Shown here one piece after another: positions 45,935 through 57,500 of a stretch of DNA of 64,000 nt. The DNA lies in contig JAALGZ010000001.1 in NCBI GenBank assembly GCA_015227615.1, positions 2,790,001 to 2,854,000 of the forward strand, written 5' to 3'. The DNA comes from Labyrinthula sp. Ha (Eukaryota; Sar; Bigyra; Labyrinthulida; Labyrinthulaceae). Position 1 is the stretch's first letter. Each line of letters starts with the position of its first letter. A program made the position numbers and the translations under genes. Below the pieces are notes generated by a model, which worked only from the letters and a program-made list of their open reading frames with translations, searched no databases and was not told where the DNA came from.

Positions 45935-46429
45935 ATGAAACGAAGAAGTCCAGAAAATGTTGACAGTGTCTCTTCACCAGATGATTTCCCCAAAAGAAAC
46001 AAAAAGATTGAGCAGCGTGCTTTGAAGATGCCCGAGTTGGGTCCAGAATTTGAAAAAGGGGACACTTCTTCCCTGTTTAGACTACCTGAAATAGATATAG
46101 AGAACTTACCATCAGTATCACAGGAGCGAACTCGATCTAGCTATAAAGCACGACCTTTAAATGAACGTGCTCCTCCTACTGGGGTTAAACAAGAGCAAGG
46201 GAAAAGGAAACAGAAGCGCAGGAGAAGGCAAACATTAGACCGATATGAAGTTCCTTTTAACATTTTCCAAGAGCAAGATAATCAACAATTTGTATTTATG
46301 TTGTTACAAGAGCAACGCGCTCGTCTACATCGTGTTCAAATATGCTTCTGCGCAGCAGTCGGGTTTGGTATAATTTTGATTGCAGCTCTCGTGACAGTTC
46401 ACTCTCAGGATCATTGTCACGAAGTGTAG
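45935..46429 (+). CDS. basic protein with C-terminal membrane anchor, unrecognised
   Basis: A single frame encodes 164 aa. The first ~130 residues are charged and disordered, with a nuclear-localisation-like cluster KRKQKRRRRQ near 88-97. A heptad-like stretch with LLQEQRARLHRVQ leads into one hydrophobic span (about 134-153) and a short tail. That is the plan of a tail-anchored protein facing the cytosol or nucleoplasm, possibly at the nuclear envelope or ER. I do not recognise the family. It converges on PCID2, with only 58 bp between the stop codons. Confidence 0.7.
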   Translation: MKRRSPENVDSVSSPDDFPKRNKKIEQRALKMPELGPEFEKGDTSSLFRLPEIDIENLPSVSQERTRSSYKARPLNERAPPTGVKQEQGKRKQKRRRRQTLDRYEVPFNIFQEQDNQQFVFMLLQEQRARLHRVQICFCAAVGFGIILIAALVTVHSQDHCHEV

Positions 46430-46487
46430 TTGGTTTTACCAGTAGATATACTTTGCATAGAGGGTAAACTTAAGAGAAAATAATATT

Positions 46488-47795
46488 TCATTCCAAATCT
46501 ACTTCACATGGCCGTGGGAAAGGGCATGATGGAGACATAACCATTATATTCTTCTCAAAGGCTATGTATGCCTTCAGCAGATTCTTGTGAATTAAATTAG
46601 AAAGCCAAAATCTCACTTCATCGAGCACCAACGTATCTTCAGGTTCCACTTTAGTTTCAAACTCGATTTCTTGAAAAGCATAGACCTTGTATGCCTTGAC
46701 AAGCTTATCCAGGTTGATTCTTTGTTTCTGTTTGTCTACGACATTGGGATCAGCTTGATGGATTCGTACAACAAGGTAGAAGAGGTTTCGGATAGCGATG
46801 ACGTTGAGTTTATCAAGTAGGAGATAAATACCAACCTCTAACAACCAAGCTCTAGTATCAGACTTTTCCAAATACTCTTCAAGTGATCGAACCTTTCCTT
46901 TTCTTGTGAGCTGGGCAATTTTAAGCAGTCTTTTATCAACTAACTGCTCTACAGGAGAACCAGTCTTTGGGAAATAACCTAGGCACAAATTAACAGGAAC
47001 TAGCAGATTCAAAATTTGCGTTTGCTGTGCTAAAAGGGATTTATCATGACGTACTCTTCTCCAAGCATAAAGTAAATTCTCCCTAGCTTCAGTCAAATCA
47101 TCCCTCAAAATGCACATCTTGCCAACAAAGTACTTGTAAGTTATTTTTTCACTCAAAGGAAAACTTTCAAAGCCAGGAAAGTTCTTCTGATTTACAGCCC
47201 TGATCAAATTCTTAGAGAGTTGAAGTGTGTTTAACTTTGAATATACCATGAACTGGTTCACTATAATCAATAAGGCCGGTGAAGAAAAGGAACCATCCTC
47301 AAAGTTTGCCAACTTATGTGACACTACAGTTGCTCTAAAAAATGAATCAAACAATCTCTTAGCCGTTTTCAATCCTTCCTCATCATTACAGACAGTTTGA
47401 CCTAACACAGCAAGCTTGCGGGTATCTATAATTACCGCATCAACAAGGTCTCTGTAATAGTTGGGATCTGATTTAAACAGAGAAAGTGCAGACTCAGCTT
47501 TACTAGCTTGATAATCCATTGCTGATAAAATATTTTTAGCACCACCTTCGGATTTCCTCAAGAGATAAAGGGCAGAGACATGAGCTTTTATCAACGCGAC
47601 AAAATCCTCATCAACGTCCAGGTTCTTATCAACTACTGCCTTCCCTGCTTCCTCAGCACCTGGAAAACCTTGTATATCAGTCAACAAATCCTGCATATCC
47701 TGTGTTTTGCTGGCCCTAAGTGAAATCAGAGATCCCAAACCAAGAATATCTTCTGCATCATATTTTTCTTTAAACGCCTGTAAAAACCTGTCCAT
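46488..47795 (-). CDS. PCID2: PCI-domain protein PCID2/Thp1 (TREX-2 mRNA export)
   Basis: A single exon encodes 435 aa, against about 400 in human PCID2. The family is the Thp1/PCID2 subunit of TREX-2, which couples transcription to mRNA export at the nuclear pore. Matching blocks include ITYKYFVGKM (human VTYKYYVGRK), the helical repeats with NLLVPVNLCLGYFP (human YLLPVKMLLGHMP), LDKLNVIAIRNLFYLV (human EKLKIITYRNLFKKV) and the winged-helix DEVRFWLSNLIHKNLLKAYIAFEKN. The PCI domain covers about 200-410. Its start codon lies only 40 bp from that of ICMT on the other strand, so the promoters overlap. Confidence 0.93.
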   Translation of the reverse strand: MDRFLQAFKEKYDAEDILGLGSLISLRASKTQDMQDLLTDIQGFPGAEEAGKAVVDKNLDVDEDFVALIKAHVSALYLLRKSEGGAKNILSAMDYQASKAESALSLFKSDPNYYRDLVDAVIIDTRKLAVLGQTVCNDEEGLKTAKRLFDSFFRATVVSHKLANFEDGSFSSPALLIIVNQFMVYSKLNTLQLSKNLIRAVNQKNFPGFESFPLSEKITYKYFVGKMCILRDDLTEARENLLYAWRRVRHDKSLLAQQTQILNLLVPVNLCLGYFPKTGSPVEQLVDKRLLKIAQLTRKGKVRSLEEYLEKSDTRAWLLEVGIYLLLDKLNVIAIRNLFYLVVRIHQADPNVVDKQKQRINLDKLVKAYKVYAFQEIEFETKVEPEDTLVLDEVRFWLSNLIHKNLLKAYIAFEKNIMVMSPSCPFPRPCEVDLE

Positions 47796-47835
47796 TGCTT
47801 AACCAGCTTATCGAAACCCCTATTGAGTTCCGATT
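47796..47835. promoter_or_regulatory. 40-bp divergent gap between PCID2 and ICMT starts
   Basis: Only 40 bp lie between the two start codons, which point apart. Core promoter and 5' UTRs must be extremely short or overlap the opposite coding region. Inferred from layout only. Confidence 0.5.
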
Positions 47836-48717
47836 ATGTATCATGAAAATGTGAATTTCCGGGGTTCCCAAGCATTAACTATAATCGCGATATTTAGTGT
47901 ATTCAAACTCATTATGTTTTTTCTGAACAACGTACAGGATAAACTTAACTACAAGAATTCCACCAATCCTCACTTTGCTCATCCAAACGGAGCAGGAAGA
48001 CACGCATTTAATTCTGGAATTCTAGGAATCATATTTGGATTTAGTCTTGCGTGTATTATCTTCAACAATGGTTATTTTTGGTTTAACCTATACCTTGTAC
48101 TCGTAACCTTTTTCCATTTCTCTGAATGGTACATGACAGCTATATACAGACCGACAGAACTTGATTACAGCTCCTGGGTTATCAACCAGTCACCATCATA
48201 TACTTTAGCCATGTTTGCTTCCCTTATGGAGTTTTTCATTGTGCACATAGCCCTTGGTGTAGAGTCGTCATTTATACAACATCTGCTTTCCTCCTTGGCC
48301 TTTGTTGGTTGCGTTCTTAGTTTAGCCATTAGACTTCTTGCTATGAAAACAGCTGCGAAGAATTTTAATCATAGAATTGCGTTGGAAAAACCAAAAGACC
48401 ATGAACTTGTAACCCACGGAGTCTATCAGTATTTAAGGCATCCAAGTTATTTTGGATGGTTTTATTGGTCTATATCGAGTCAGTTGTTATTGGGAAACTA
48501 TGTGTGTTTTCTTTTGTTTTCGTATGTTGGAGCTTCATTTTTCACAAGACGGTTGGGTATAGAGGAAAGAGCCCTGCTTCAAATGTACCCTGAAACGTAT
48601 AGGGTTTACGCAGAGAAGACTCCAATTGGAATACCATATGTAAGAAGTGCCATACCATTTGAGGGAGCATACAAAAAAGTATGGTTTCAAAGAAGGGTTC
48701 CCGAAAAGTCGGAATAA
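47836..48717 (+). CDS. ICMT: protein-S-isoprenylcysteine O-methyltransferase
   Basis: A single exon encodes 293 aa, close to human ICMT (284). The enzyme is an ER membrane protein that methylates the C-terminal cysteine of farnesylated or geranylgeranylated CaaX proteins, using S-adenosylmethionine. Several hydrophobic spans cover residues 10-175. The C-terminal catalytic region has the family signature THGVYQYLRHPSYFGWFYW near 195-213 and EERALLQMYPETYRVYAEKTP near 250-270. The ATG at 47836 is the first in frame after the divergent gap. It converges on the two-RRM gene with 241 bp between. Confidence 0.96.
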   Translation: MYHENVNFRGSQALTIIAIFSVFKLIMFFLNNVQDKLNYKNSTNPHFAHPNGAGRHAFNSGILGIIFGFSLACIIFNNGYFWFNLYLVLVTFFHFSEWYMTAIYRPTELDYSSWVINQSPSYTLAMFASLMEFFIVHIALGVESSFIQHLLSSLAFVGCVLSLAIRLLAMKTAAKNFNHRIALEKPKDHELVTHGVYQYLRHPSYFGWFYWSISSQLLLGNYVCFLLFSYVGASFFTRRLGIEERALLQMYPETYRVYAEKTPIGIPYVRSAIPFEGAYKKVWFQRRVPEKSE

Positions 48718-48958
48718 AACTACACAAAACGGGAAGTTAATTCTTCTCTAACGATCTTAACTTAATACTATATTTTATATATTGCATACAATAAACACAA
48801 ATAATGCTTCAGAGCCTCAGTTTCGACTTTACTATTTCTATTGCATCTCACTTAACTTAAACGTTTTTCAAAACAAAAAATAAATATCCCACAAATCAAC
48901 TTAATACAGATTCCACAAGCTCACACATTTACTTATCGCACTGCTAGTTTGTCATAAC

Positions 48959-50047
48959 CTAATACTTGAAGTTAAGAAATTCGAACTCATCGAACATATC
49001 ATTCCTTTCATCGACGTATGGCAACCCATTGTCAAAGCTACGTACATTGCTTGTGAGCTCAAGTTTGTCCATGTAATCATCAAACAAACCGTTGCTGGGA
49101 TATGAGGCACCTCTATAATTCACAGGTAGCGAAAAACTGCGTCTCAAATCAAATGCCTCAGGCTCATGTCTTTCTCGTATAAAGTCTCTTCTTGTCTTGT
49201 AAAGGTCTAAATTTGCCTCATATTTCAAACCTGTGACAGAATGTCTAGGCATAGCTCTAGGGACAGGACTTTCACATAGCTTGACCTCGATTCTCTTTCC
49301 GTCTATTTTGAAAGAGCTCTTTCTTTGTTGGTCGAGACAAGCTCTCACAGAGTCCGGACTCTGGAAGACCACAAATCCAAAACCACGAGACTTCTTGGTA
49401 TCACGGTTATAAATAACCTCAGCTGACTTGACAGGACCAAAACTTTCAAAAAATATTCTTAGACTTTCGTGGCCCGTTGCATATAATAACCCACCAACAA
49501 ATACTTTTCTATCAAGCGGTGCAAAGCGCAAATTAGCTTGTGGAGCACTAGTAAAAGGGTTCTCCATCATACTTGTAAGCGAAACACTTGAGCTGGTCGA
49601 AATTGGGCTTGCTTTCTTTCCTGTGTCAGAAGCTCTCATAGCGGCATGCCCAGGTTGTCCAATAAAGGCGTCAATGTTCAGGTTCAAGTTTTGAAAAGGC
49701 TCATACACGTTGGGGCAATTTCTCGGAGATTTCCGTTGGGATAGCATTTCGGGTTTCGGAACGGCGAGCTTAACCTCTACCAGTTTTCCATCAATTGTAT
49801 GTTGCTTCCGCATACTGTAAACCTTCTTTGCAGCGAAGGAGTCTTGAAAGGTAACAAACCCAAATCCCCTACTTAGCATAGTGTAGTGGTCAGTCATAAC
49901 CTCTGCTTGCGCTAGTGGTCCAAACTTGGAGAAATAGAAAGCAAGGGACTCATCTGTCGTAGAATGGCTAAGACCCCCCACAAAAAACTTTGGTGGCACT
50001 CTTGTGCCGAATAAATTATCTAGTTCTTTAATATCTTGAAAACTCAT
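48959..50047 (-). CDS. two-RRM RNA-binding protein (Musashi/DAZAP1/hnRNP-like)
   Basis: A single exon encodes 362 aa. RRM1 spans about 19-97, with RNP2 FFVGGL (21-26) and RNP1 RGFGFVTF (60-67). RRM2 spans about 180-262, with RNP2 VFVGGL (182-187) and RNP1 RGFGFVVF (about 221-228). Between them lies a Ser/Pro-rich linker of about 80 aa, and after RRM2 a 100-aa tail rich in Arg, Asp and Tyr. Such proteins bind single-stranded RNA to control splicing, translation or stability; the target here is unknown. The linker is longer than in Musashi, where the RRMs are nearly adjacent, so I do not assign a symbol. Confidence 0.93.
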   Translation of the reverse strand: MSFQDIKELDNLFGTRVPPKFFVGGLSHSTTDESLAFYFSKFGPLAQAEVMTDHYTMLSRGFGFVTFQDSFAAKKVYSMRKQHTIDGKLVEVKLAVPKPEMLSQRKSPRNCPNVYEPFQNLNLNIDAFIGQPGHAAMRASDTGKKASPISTSSSVSLTSMMENPFTSAPQANLRFAPLDRKVFVGGLLYATGHESLRIFFESFGPVKSAEVIYNRDTKKSRGFGFVVFQSPDSVRACLDQQRKSSFKIDGKRIEVKLCESPVPRAMPRHSVTGLKYEANLDLYKTRRDFIRERHEPEAFDLRRSFSLPVNYRGASYPSNGLFDDYMDKLELTSNVRSFDNGLPYVDERNDMFDEFEFLNFKY

Positions 50048-53000
50048 TTTCTTTTTGAATTTTATTTGTTTGGTTTATTTTGCTTTAACGGGCAAATATG
50101 CTAACCGCCTTTGGATTTCGTCAAGCTAGTCCTGGGTGGAGATCTAGCTAAATCAGCGGTCGAAGTATGTCGCGCACAGAGTACCGTGCATATCATGGAA
50201 CACTGTAATCGACTACCGAGAACTCGGTTGTTTAATATAACAGATTCGAGACTATGTTGAGCTCGATTGAAGATTGATCATTTCATAGTCACTAATATTT
50301 TGAGCCTATATAACAATATTTATTATTATGAAAGAATCGAATCTCGAATATTTTTACATTTAAAATCGGGACAAATGGTGGGTTTAGTTCTCCCGTTACG
50401 TTGCGGACTTTGACGCGGGTCGAAGTCGGGATCTTAGTAAACAGTGTTTGCGTTAGAGGAGATATCCCGGTGCTAGGAGAAAACAGTGCACGGAACTTGG
50501 TTGGTTATGATGTCGACTTCCTTTGGGATTGAACTGTCGAAGAGAGCGGGAAACAATTTGACGTTTAGCCGCGCGTTCGGCATAAAAAAAAGATAACATT
50601 GATTCTGTTATATTCCAAAACTAGTATAAAGGTTGTCTTAAGTATAAATATACCCTTTTCTTTCAATTTCCATTAAGAGTTGTCTTCACCAATAAGTTCA
50701 GCCTAGTGTAAGATTTCTTCCATTTAATTTTTTACAATACCAATATATCCTTGCCTATGCGGCAAGCATCAAAAAAGAAGCTTACCTTCCTTCAATAGAC
50801 ACTGGATTACATTAAATTACAGTGTGAATCTTCAAAATCCCGCATACAAGAAAAAAAAATCCCATTGTCACTCTTGTAGATAATATGAATACAGAAAAGT
50901 TCCCAAAACTCTAAGTATAAGATTTCCCCCACGCCAGTACAAAGATTAGCCCAGCTGTCTGACCAGTTAATTCTCTACTCTCTGAAAATGAAAATAGAAA
51001 ATGACAAATTTGTTTCCCGATTTCCCCAATACACAAAACAACTCTTAGTCCTAAAGCATTGAACTAGATAATTAGACTAACTGGAATAGACAAATGACCA
51101 AATGACTTTTCATCCAACCAGAAAATTTTAAATATAATAAGCTTACTTTCTTTAGTGGGTCCATATAGTCGCTTCTTTTCAAGGACAAGTATACGAAATT
51201 CGTTATATATGCAAGTCCACCCCTGTATTGAAGCCAAAGAAGAAGCCATATCTCGTGTTATATTTACTATAAATCAAGCATATATACAATATTTGTAACA
51301 ATGATACAGAAAAGAATTCATTCCTAAGAACTGTGCTTCCCTAAGGGCACTAGCATTTAGTTTGGTAAAAGAATGTTCTGCAAGAAATTCAATGCCAACC
51401 CCCTCCAGCACTACTCTAGCAACAATATGAGAAAAGATACGACCCGTTACAAGTTGCAGCTAGGTGCTCTAACTCAAACAAAAGGTATAAGAACATGTTT
51501 ACCCAACATATATTTAGAGCAATATCCTAAAACTATAACTTTGCATCTTTTCTTTAAAATATATGGTCTTGAAGATAGAACATTTAAGTTTAAGATCTAA
51601 AATTTATGTTGTTGCTTAGGAAATGGCCAGAACATTAAGTTTTAATTTAAGAATAATTAGTCACTGCCAAAGACTTTGCTGTTGTTTAAAACCTCCACTG
51701 ATACAGGATATGTGCATAGAAAGAACGAGGAAAAGATAAAGCTACCTAGTGTATGTTCATTAAACTTTAATTCTCAGGAACCGGAAATAGCTTTGTAAAC
51801 CTCAAAATAGGGGGAAAATTACACTTAATAGATATCATAAGAAGATCTATTTGCCATGGATATACATTCTTAAAGGTGAAATGATTTTGTATAACATCGG
51901 ACCATGAACAAAAGTACGCATACTGTACTGTAACCAGTCCAATTAACCCAAATTATGGACAATCAAGGACTGTCTGAAGTTCGTTAATTCTGTTTCAAAT
52001 AGAGTATAGGACCTAACCCTCTGGGCCTATGATCTTGCTCTCTTTGGTACTCTCAACACCAGTTTGTAATATATTCACATGATTTTGGGGATGTACGTGA
52101 TTTCTTTTGCGTGTTTCGTCGTGCTGTTTGGTCTAGTGTAGTTCCAGTTTGTTTGATCGTGTTCTGTATCATTTCGTGAGACAGTATCGCCATGGTCCTA
52201 GAGAGTACGTCCTTGGTACATTTGGCTAACTTAACTCGGTATGCATTGTCCAAGACATATCCTCGATTTTTCCTGACCATAGATTACCCTAGCAATGTAT
52301 GAAAATAAAACGCGTAATACCAACTAATAATAAAAACCCGACAGAAAGTGGGGAAAAGATTATAAAAGCGGGTGCTAGGATAGAGAGAAACCTACGGAGT
52401 GACAGAGGCAAAAGCCTTAATTGAACATAGAAAACTACAAATTGAGCAATATGGATTTTTCGAGAGGGTTGAATATGATTCGATCGATCTCTGTTTAGAG
52501 GAGGTGGTTGTGTCAACTGTTACAGAGAAGGAGCTAGACAATAGACATGCTCTATGCATGAGTGAGTTAGGTGAGGTTCATGGTTTGTTCCGCTTGGAGG
52601 TTCATAGATGGAATAACCCATTACTTGGATTTCAGAGCTGAACGAATTTCATTTATTTTTTCCCAATAAATTATTTCCAGCTGTGAGAGTTCCAGTTGCT
52701 TTGGTCTGAATGCTTCTCTTCATCGTTCTTTGTATAGCTGTAGAAAATGTTTTTAGTTGTATTGGTGGTTATAGCATGATACTCCTGCGTTTCAGACTTG
52801 GGAAAAAGAGGATAGGTGTTCAGCCATATGGACTTGCAAATCTAACTCCTTAGTAGAATCAGGCCACTCTATTTCTTTTAGCACCATTGTGAAATGCAAC
52901 TTTAGCTATCGTTACGACTAGTTGCTTCTTCAGTTGACCCAGATTTCCTTTGCTTTTTTTGAAGCTGTGAAATGAGTATTCTATACACATTCAGGGTACT

Positions 53001-54101
53001 TAGCCAGACATATTTACTTTAATTTCTCAGGTTGCCGTATAGGGATATATGCGTGTTGAAAACTATGGTGTCCTGTGCAAACTGGGTATTAGGGTGGTAT
53101 CAACTCTTAGTCAGGCACCTTTTTCTAGAAAGGTTGAATCCTTGATGCCTAGAGAATATTCTAGTACTTCTGCGTGTGAAAAAAAATCTTCTCATGATAT
53201 ATCTTCGGCGTCTCTAACTCTACGTGGACAGTTCTGGTGAAAAATAAGCGATTGATGAGAAACTAAGTGAGACGTGGATTGAGGATTTCTGAGAAACCCA
53301 TTGGTGAATTAACAAGCGGGTTCATTGGAAAGTTGACTAAACACTCTTGAATATTTGGAAAAGTCTAAGCAATATTCAATGAGAAACTAATGGAGGAATT
53401 GACTTCTGTTATAGGGTTCTGAGTATCGCCAATAACCTAAGATTAGCTTTAAATTAGCTTAAGTTTAGGTAACCTAATTTTCCCAACGAATTTTTTTCAC
53501 TTATCGTTTATATATATGTACATTATGAGGAATACAATATTCACTTTCTTAGCTAATTTTAGAACTACTCCCGTTACTCCTTTTCTAATAATTGTAATCT
53601 TGAAGAATTAGCAGGTACGTTCTCTTACCAACTGGATCTATGTGTCCGCTACTGTAAAAGCCAATTTTAGAAAAACTAAGTTTCAGCACGGAAGCTTACC
53701 ATAACTCGTTTCTTTCGTATATTATTAGCAGCTAAATGTAACTATTGCAATACGCTAAAACTATCGATTCCTGGTTTGTTCGAGTAAGAACCTGGATTCT
53801 AAAACAGTTAGATCACCTGCGTTCAAAGTTATTGCAAAGAATCTGCGTTTATCTTGAGACATATACTCTTGACCCTAAAATAGATTCAAATCAGCGGTTA
53901 GAATTGGCCAAATTCATTGGCCTATATTTCTTTCTTATTGCTAATTAATTTTATTTTCTTCTTCTGGTGCTAGAAATGATAGAGATAAATTAGCCAGTAA
54001 TTAGGGTATCCTGGGTTGATTAAATAACCTGTAGCTAAATTCGTTATCTGCACATCTTTTCAAAATGACTTTTCTTCTCAAAAGGTATTATTAGGGCAAA
54101 T
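50048..54101. other. gene-poor stretch right of the two-RRM gene
   Basis: Apart from one weak candidate at 51373-51600, no gene is supported. Short frames on both strands at 52.05-52.65 kb have somewhat protein-like composition, and there is a TATAAAAG box at about 52362, but I could not build a gene there. Confidence 0.45.
51373..51600 (+). CDS. possible 64-aa protein with in-frame short intron
   Basis: The ATG at 51373 opens a 75-codon frame containing a 33-nt segment (51485-51517) that begins GTATAA and ends TTTAG, just like the proven introns. Its removal leaves a 64-aa basic protein ending FKFKI. The segment is a multiple of three, so splicing cannot be proved from frame. I do not recognise the protein, and an ORF this short could be chance. 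Confidence 0.3.
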   Translation: MFCKKFNANPLQHYSSNNMRKDTTRYKLQLGALTQTKGIRTCLPNIYLEQYPKTITLHLFFKIYGLEDRTFKFKI

Positions 54102-54553
54102 TTTGACAGTATCATGGCATAGATTGGAAACATGCTTCATACTATTCAATTTAGTTCGAGTGATAATGATGTTTTCCTCATGCGGTTTGGTTTAGTTTAG
54201 ATAATAATATGGATATCAGTTAGCAAATTGGCTTCGTGATCATTTGCTACTATTTAATAGTATGATAATTGGAGTTTTCATGTTTCTTAAAATCTCTCCC
54301 CTCTTGAAGATCTTACGGTTATTCGGCACTATGTTGTTAGGTCCTTTCCCGTCCATAAATTCTGAACGCACGTTGCTCCATATCTTGGCATGATGTCATC
54401 ACCTGATACACCCGGCCCTTCCGACAACCCATTATTATGCTATATTACTAGTCTATTGTTGAATACTTAAGCAATTTTCAGTACCAGCATTTTATTCCGA
54501 CAATAATGTGTATGAAACAAATGGCAGTACTTGATGATACGTTTCTGACCGAT
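54102..54553 (+). repeat. left arm of 452-bp inverted repeat
   Basis: This arm matches the reverse complement of 58910-59361. Both arms are 452 bp with no gap, and I count 11 mismatches (about 97.6% identity), mostly transitions. Outside the arm the two sides diverge at once. The inner end carries an ATG and about 16 codons that also begin the frame at 58957. Confidence 0.93.
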
Positions 54554-57500
54554 TTTCTAGTTGATTACCACCTCTACTACCGCGCACACAACTGACGGCC
54601 TTTTAAATCTTTTACACGACAAAGTTGTAACATCAATGAAGAAAGTAACTTTTAATAATCTAGTAGTTACCCCTTTCAATATAAGATTGGAAGTGAATGC
54701 CCAAGAAAACTTACTTTTTTTGAACAAATTCAAAATTAAGGCTCAACTTATTAGCTGACGTGTATCATATAACCATGTTAGGATATACTTTGATATCTAC
54801 GAAGTGTTTCTTACTGCTTCATACTTGCCTTGATATCATCTCAATCTCTTACTGCTTTTGCAACGTCATTGATTGCCCAAAATCTCATATTATTCGACAA
54901 GATACAGTAAGATAACAATTGCAGATGACGTTCCAATCTCCTTAGCATAGAGTGAAAAAGAAAACTCTTGCCACTCTCCAAACTTAACCATACTGTTCTT
55001 GATAGCAAATTTTTTAGAAAGTATATTTATTTAATAGTTCTAAGAAAGGAGCTAAGGTATCACATCTCCAATTAACTCCTGCGAGCATATAAGCCATGGT
55101 TTACATGTTTCAATGGCAGGCATTAAAGACCATTAACTCTGTAGCATTATTATGAAAACTTGGTTTAATCGTACTCTGATGGACGATTAGTCTCCAAAAC
55201 TTTTAATCATATACCTTAAATGCAAGATTCGGACGATCCGTCTATGTTGGTAACAATTCTAGTGTAGGGGGTATGCAAAGCACCACTCTATTGGGATAAG
55301 GAATACGGTGATTTTATGAGCTATATCTGGTAAATGACATAGCGTATCGTGTATTTTGGAATATGTTAGCTATGGCAAGATTGAAATGGATAACAAAACT
55401 CTTTCCTTGGTGCTAGAAAATCTTCTCCGACTATGTCGGCTTGCTTCTTGCAGGCTCAGAGTTGTATTTTTCATAATTATTCATACTATTGCTATTGTTC
55501 CTTTCAATTTGAACTCTATGCTATAGAGAAAAGGTTTTTCTCTTCTTAAGGCTTGTGTTATTTTGCTTAAACATCCTTGGTTCCCGAAATTATTTTCTCT
55601 CTTTATTTTCCCGCGTATTGGGACAAGCTGACATCAAAAGTTTAATTGGAACACTATAGATTTAAAGCCTTCCGGGTAAGAATATCTGCTATGCTCGCAA
55701 TTTCTTTAAGAAACATATTCTGTAAAACTTTTCCTAGTAAATGTGAGCAGGAGATTATTTGAGCATAGATTTTTTTATCAAGACCAGAAAGGGTAACTTT
55801 ATAATTTTTCTAGTTCACTATATACTGCAAGAAATTGTTATATTCGTAAAAATCTAGCTAACATGTACTAGGGTTAAATTTATCAATAGTAATATTTATT
55901 TGTAATCCCCTTATATATATAATCAGAATATTGCAATAGATTTAATTCTTTGGGTAGTAGATAATTATATAAATAGTTGTCATGACAGTGAGTATAGATA
56001 TAGAATTAAAGAGTATAAATATGACGTTCAGTTTTTAGTTAACTAAGTTTTTGCTCTCGAGATTGTTAATTCGCAAAAAATATATAATTCAAGTATTTTG
56101 AAGTAGAATATTATGATTTCGGAGTATACCTTCTTATAGGTTTACGAAATTGATTGCAGTGTAACCCACCAGCAAATAACATAAATAGTTAATATTTTGA
56201 TCAAACCAAAATAAAAAGCCCACTAAGCATAGACAAACAGTTACTTTTATTATTTGAACTTTACTACTGACCATAAAATGAATGTTAGTTATCAAAATTA
56301 GATCCAATATCAAAGGATATTTCAAGAGACAATGTGTTTTATTCAGCATTATTTCCGCAGATCTGGAGAATCTGCATTATGTAATACTAGGAAACATTGT
56401 TTCCATATAAATTAATATGGTCTAAATACCTTTTACAAATATTCTCGTGCCTTTTTTTGAATCGAACGTACATATAGCTCATAATAGCCAGAAAACAAAA
56501 CTTTACTGTGGAATGAATCTAAGTGGTGCTAAAAAGACGTATGTTCCATTAAGACTGGAACAATTAATATGATAGTGGATGCAGTAGAAACCTATCAACT
56601 CTTTGAAATATATGTTTGTACTTGAATTATGCATTCTATTTAGTACTCTCATATGACTATTCTAGTCATAAATGCTCATATATATGGTTAAGCCCACTAA
56701 ATGATTACTTTAACTTAAATTAAAAGATTTTAGGAATATATCATGGTTCGAGTTAACTGAGGAAGATCTATAATGACTAACAAGATATTTATTTGAATTT
56801 GGTAAGATATTTGGTACCCTAATTTACTTAGGTTTTTCAAAGTGAAATATTTAGAATATGGAGTATATGAAGACAAACCTACGTTATTATATTTGTTACT
56901 GGGGTTCAAAACAAGTAACATAATCTCCTATTACGTATATTTTCTATGATAATGCTTCCTGTTTTGTGTAATAATTTATGTTTAATTCATTTGCTAGCTC
57001 AATATGGTTAGGTCAACGTTATTAACAGATTAGAATAAAAGTAATGCCAGTGGCAAAGCGGGAGTTTAAGATACTTGGTTAAAATCGTATTTATTTTCAA
57101 AGGTGAAAACATAGTAACAATCTGTACTAATACTCAACAAGGCTTAAAAAACCCCTTCAAACCGTCCCAGAATAGCAAAACTCCCAAAATATTACATTAA
57201 AATTCCAGTTAGACATAATGCAAGCTTGGGTTCTTTAAGAATTGAAGTTACTCACTATTCCTTGGATAATACTGTTTAGCACACTATATTGTGACCGCGA
57301 TATACATATGGTTAAAGAAAACACTAGATTTATCAACTATCAGTTAAGTAGTAAAGCTTAAGTGCCTTTATGGAAAATTTGGAATCACAGTTTGTTGGGG
57401 ATTGTTGCTTTGGATATTATTTAATTAACTGTGTTAGCTTTGCTTCATTATAAATAACAAGTATATGTCTTTGGACATATTAAAAGTACTAACATCTGTC

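Noticed and set aside
52053-52280. Minus frame with vague histone-fold look
   Set aside because: Attempts to align it with H2B, H2A or H4 gave scattered matches in different frames, no better than chance.
52289-52641. Opposing frames near a TATAAAAG box
   Set aside because: No ATG-led frame, no family signature, and no short intron linking them. The box may be chance in AT-rich DNA.
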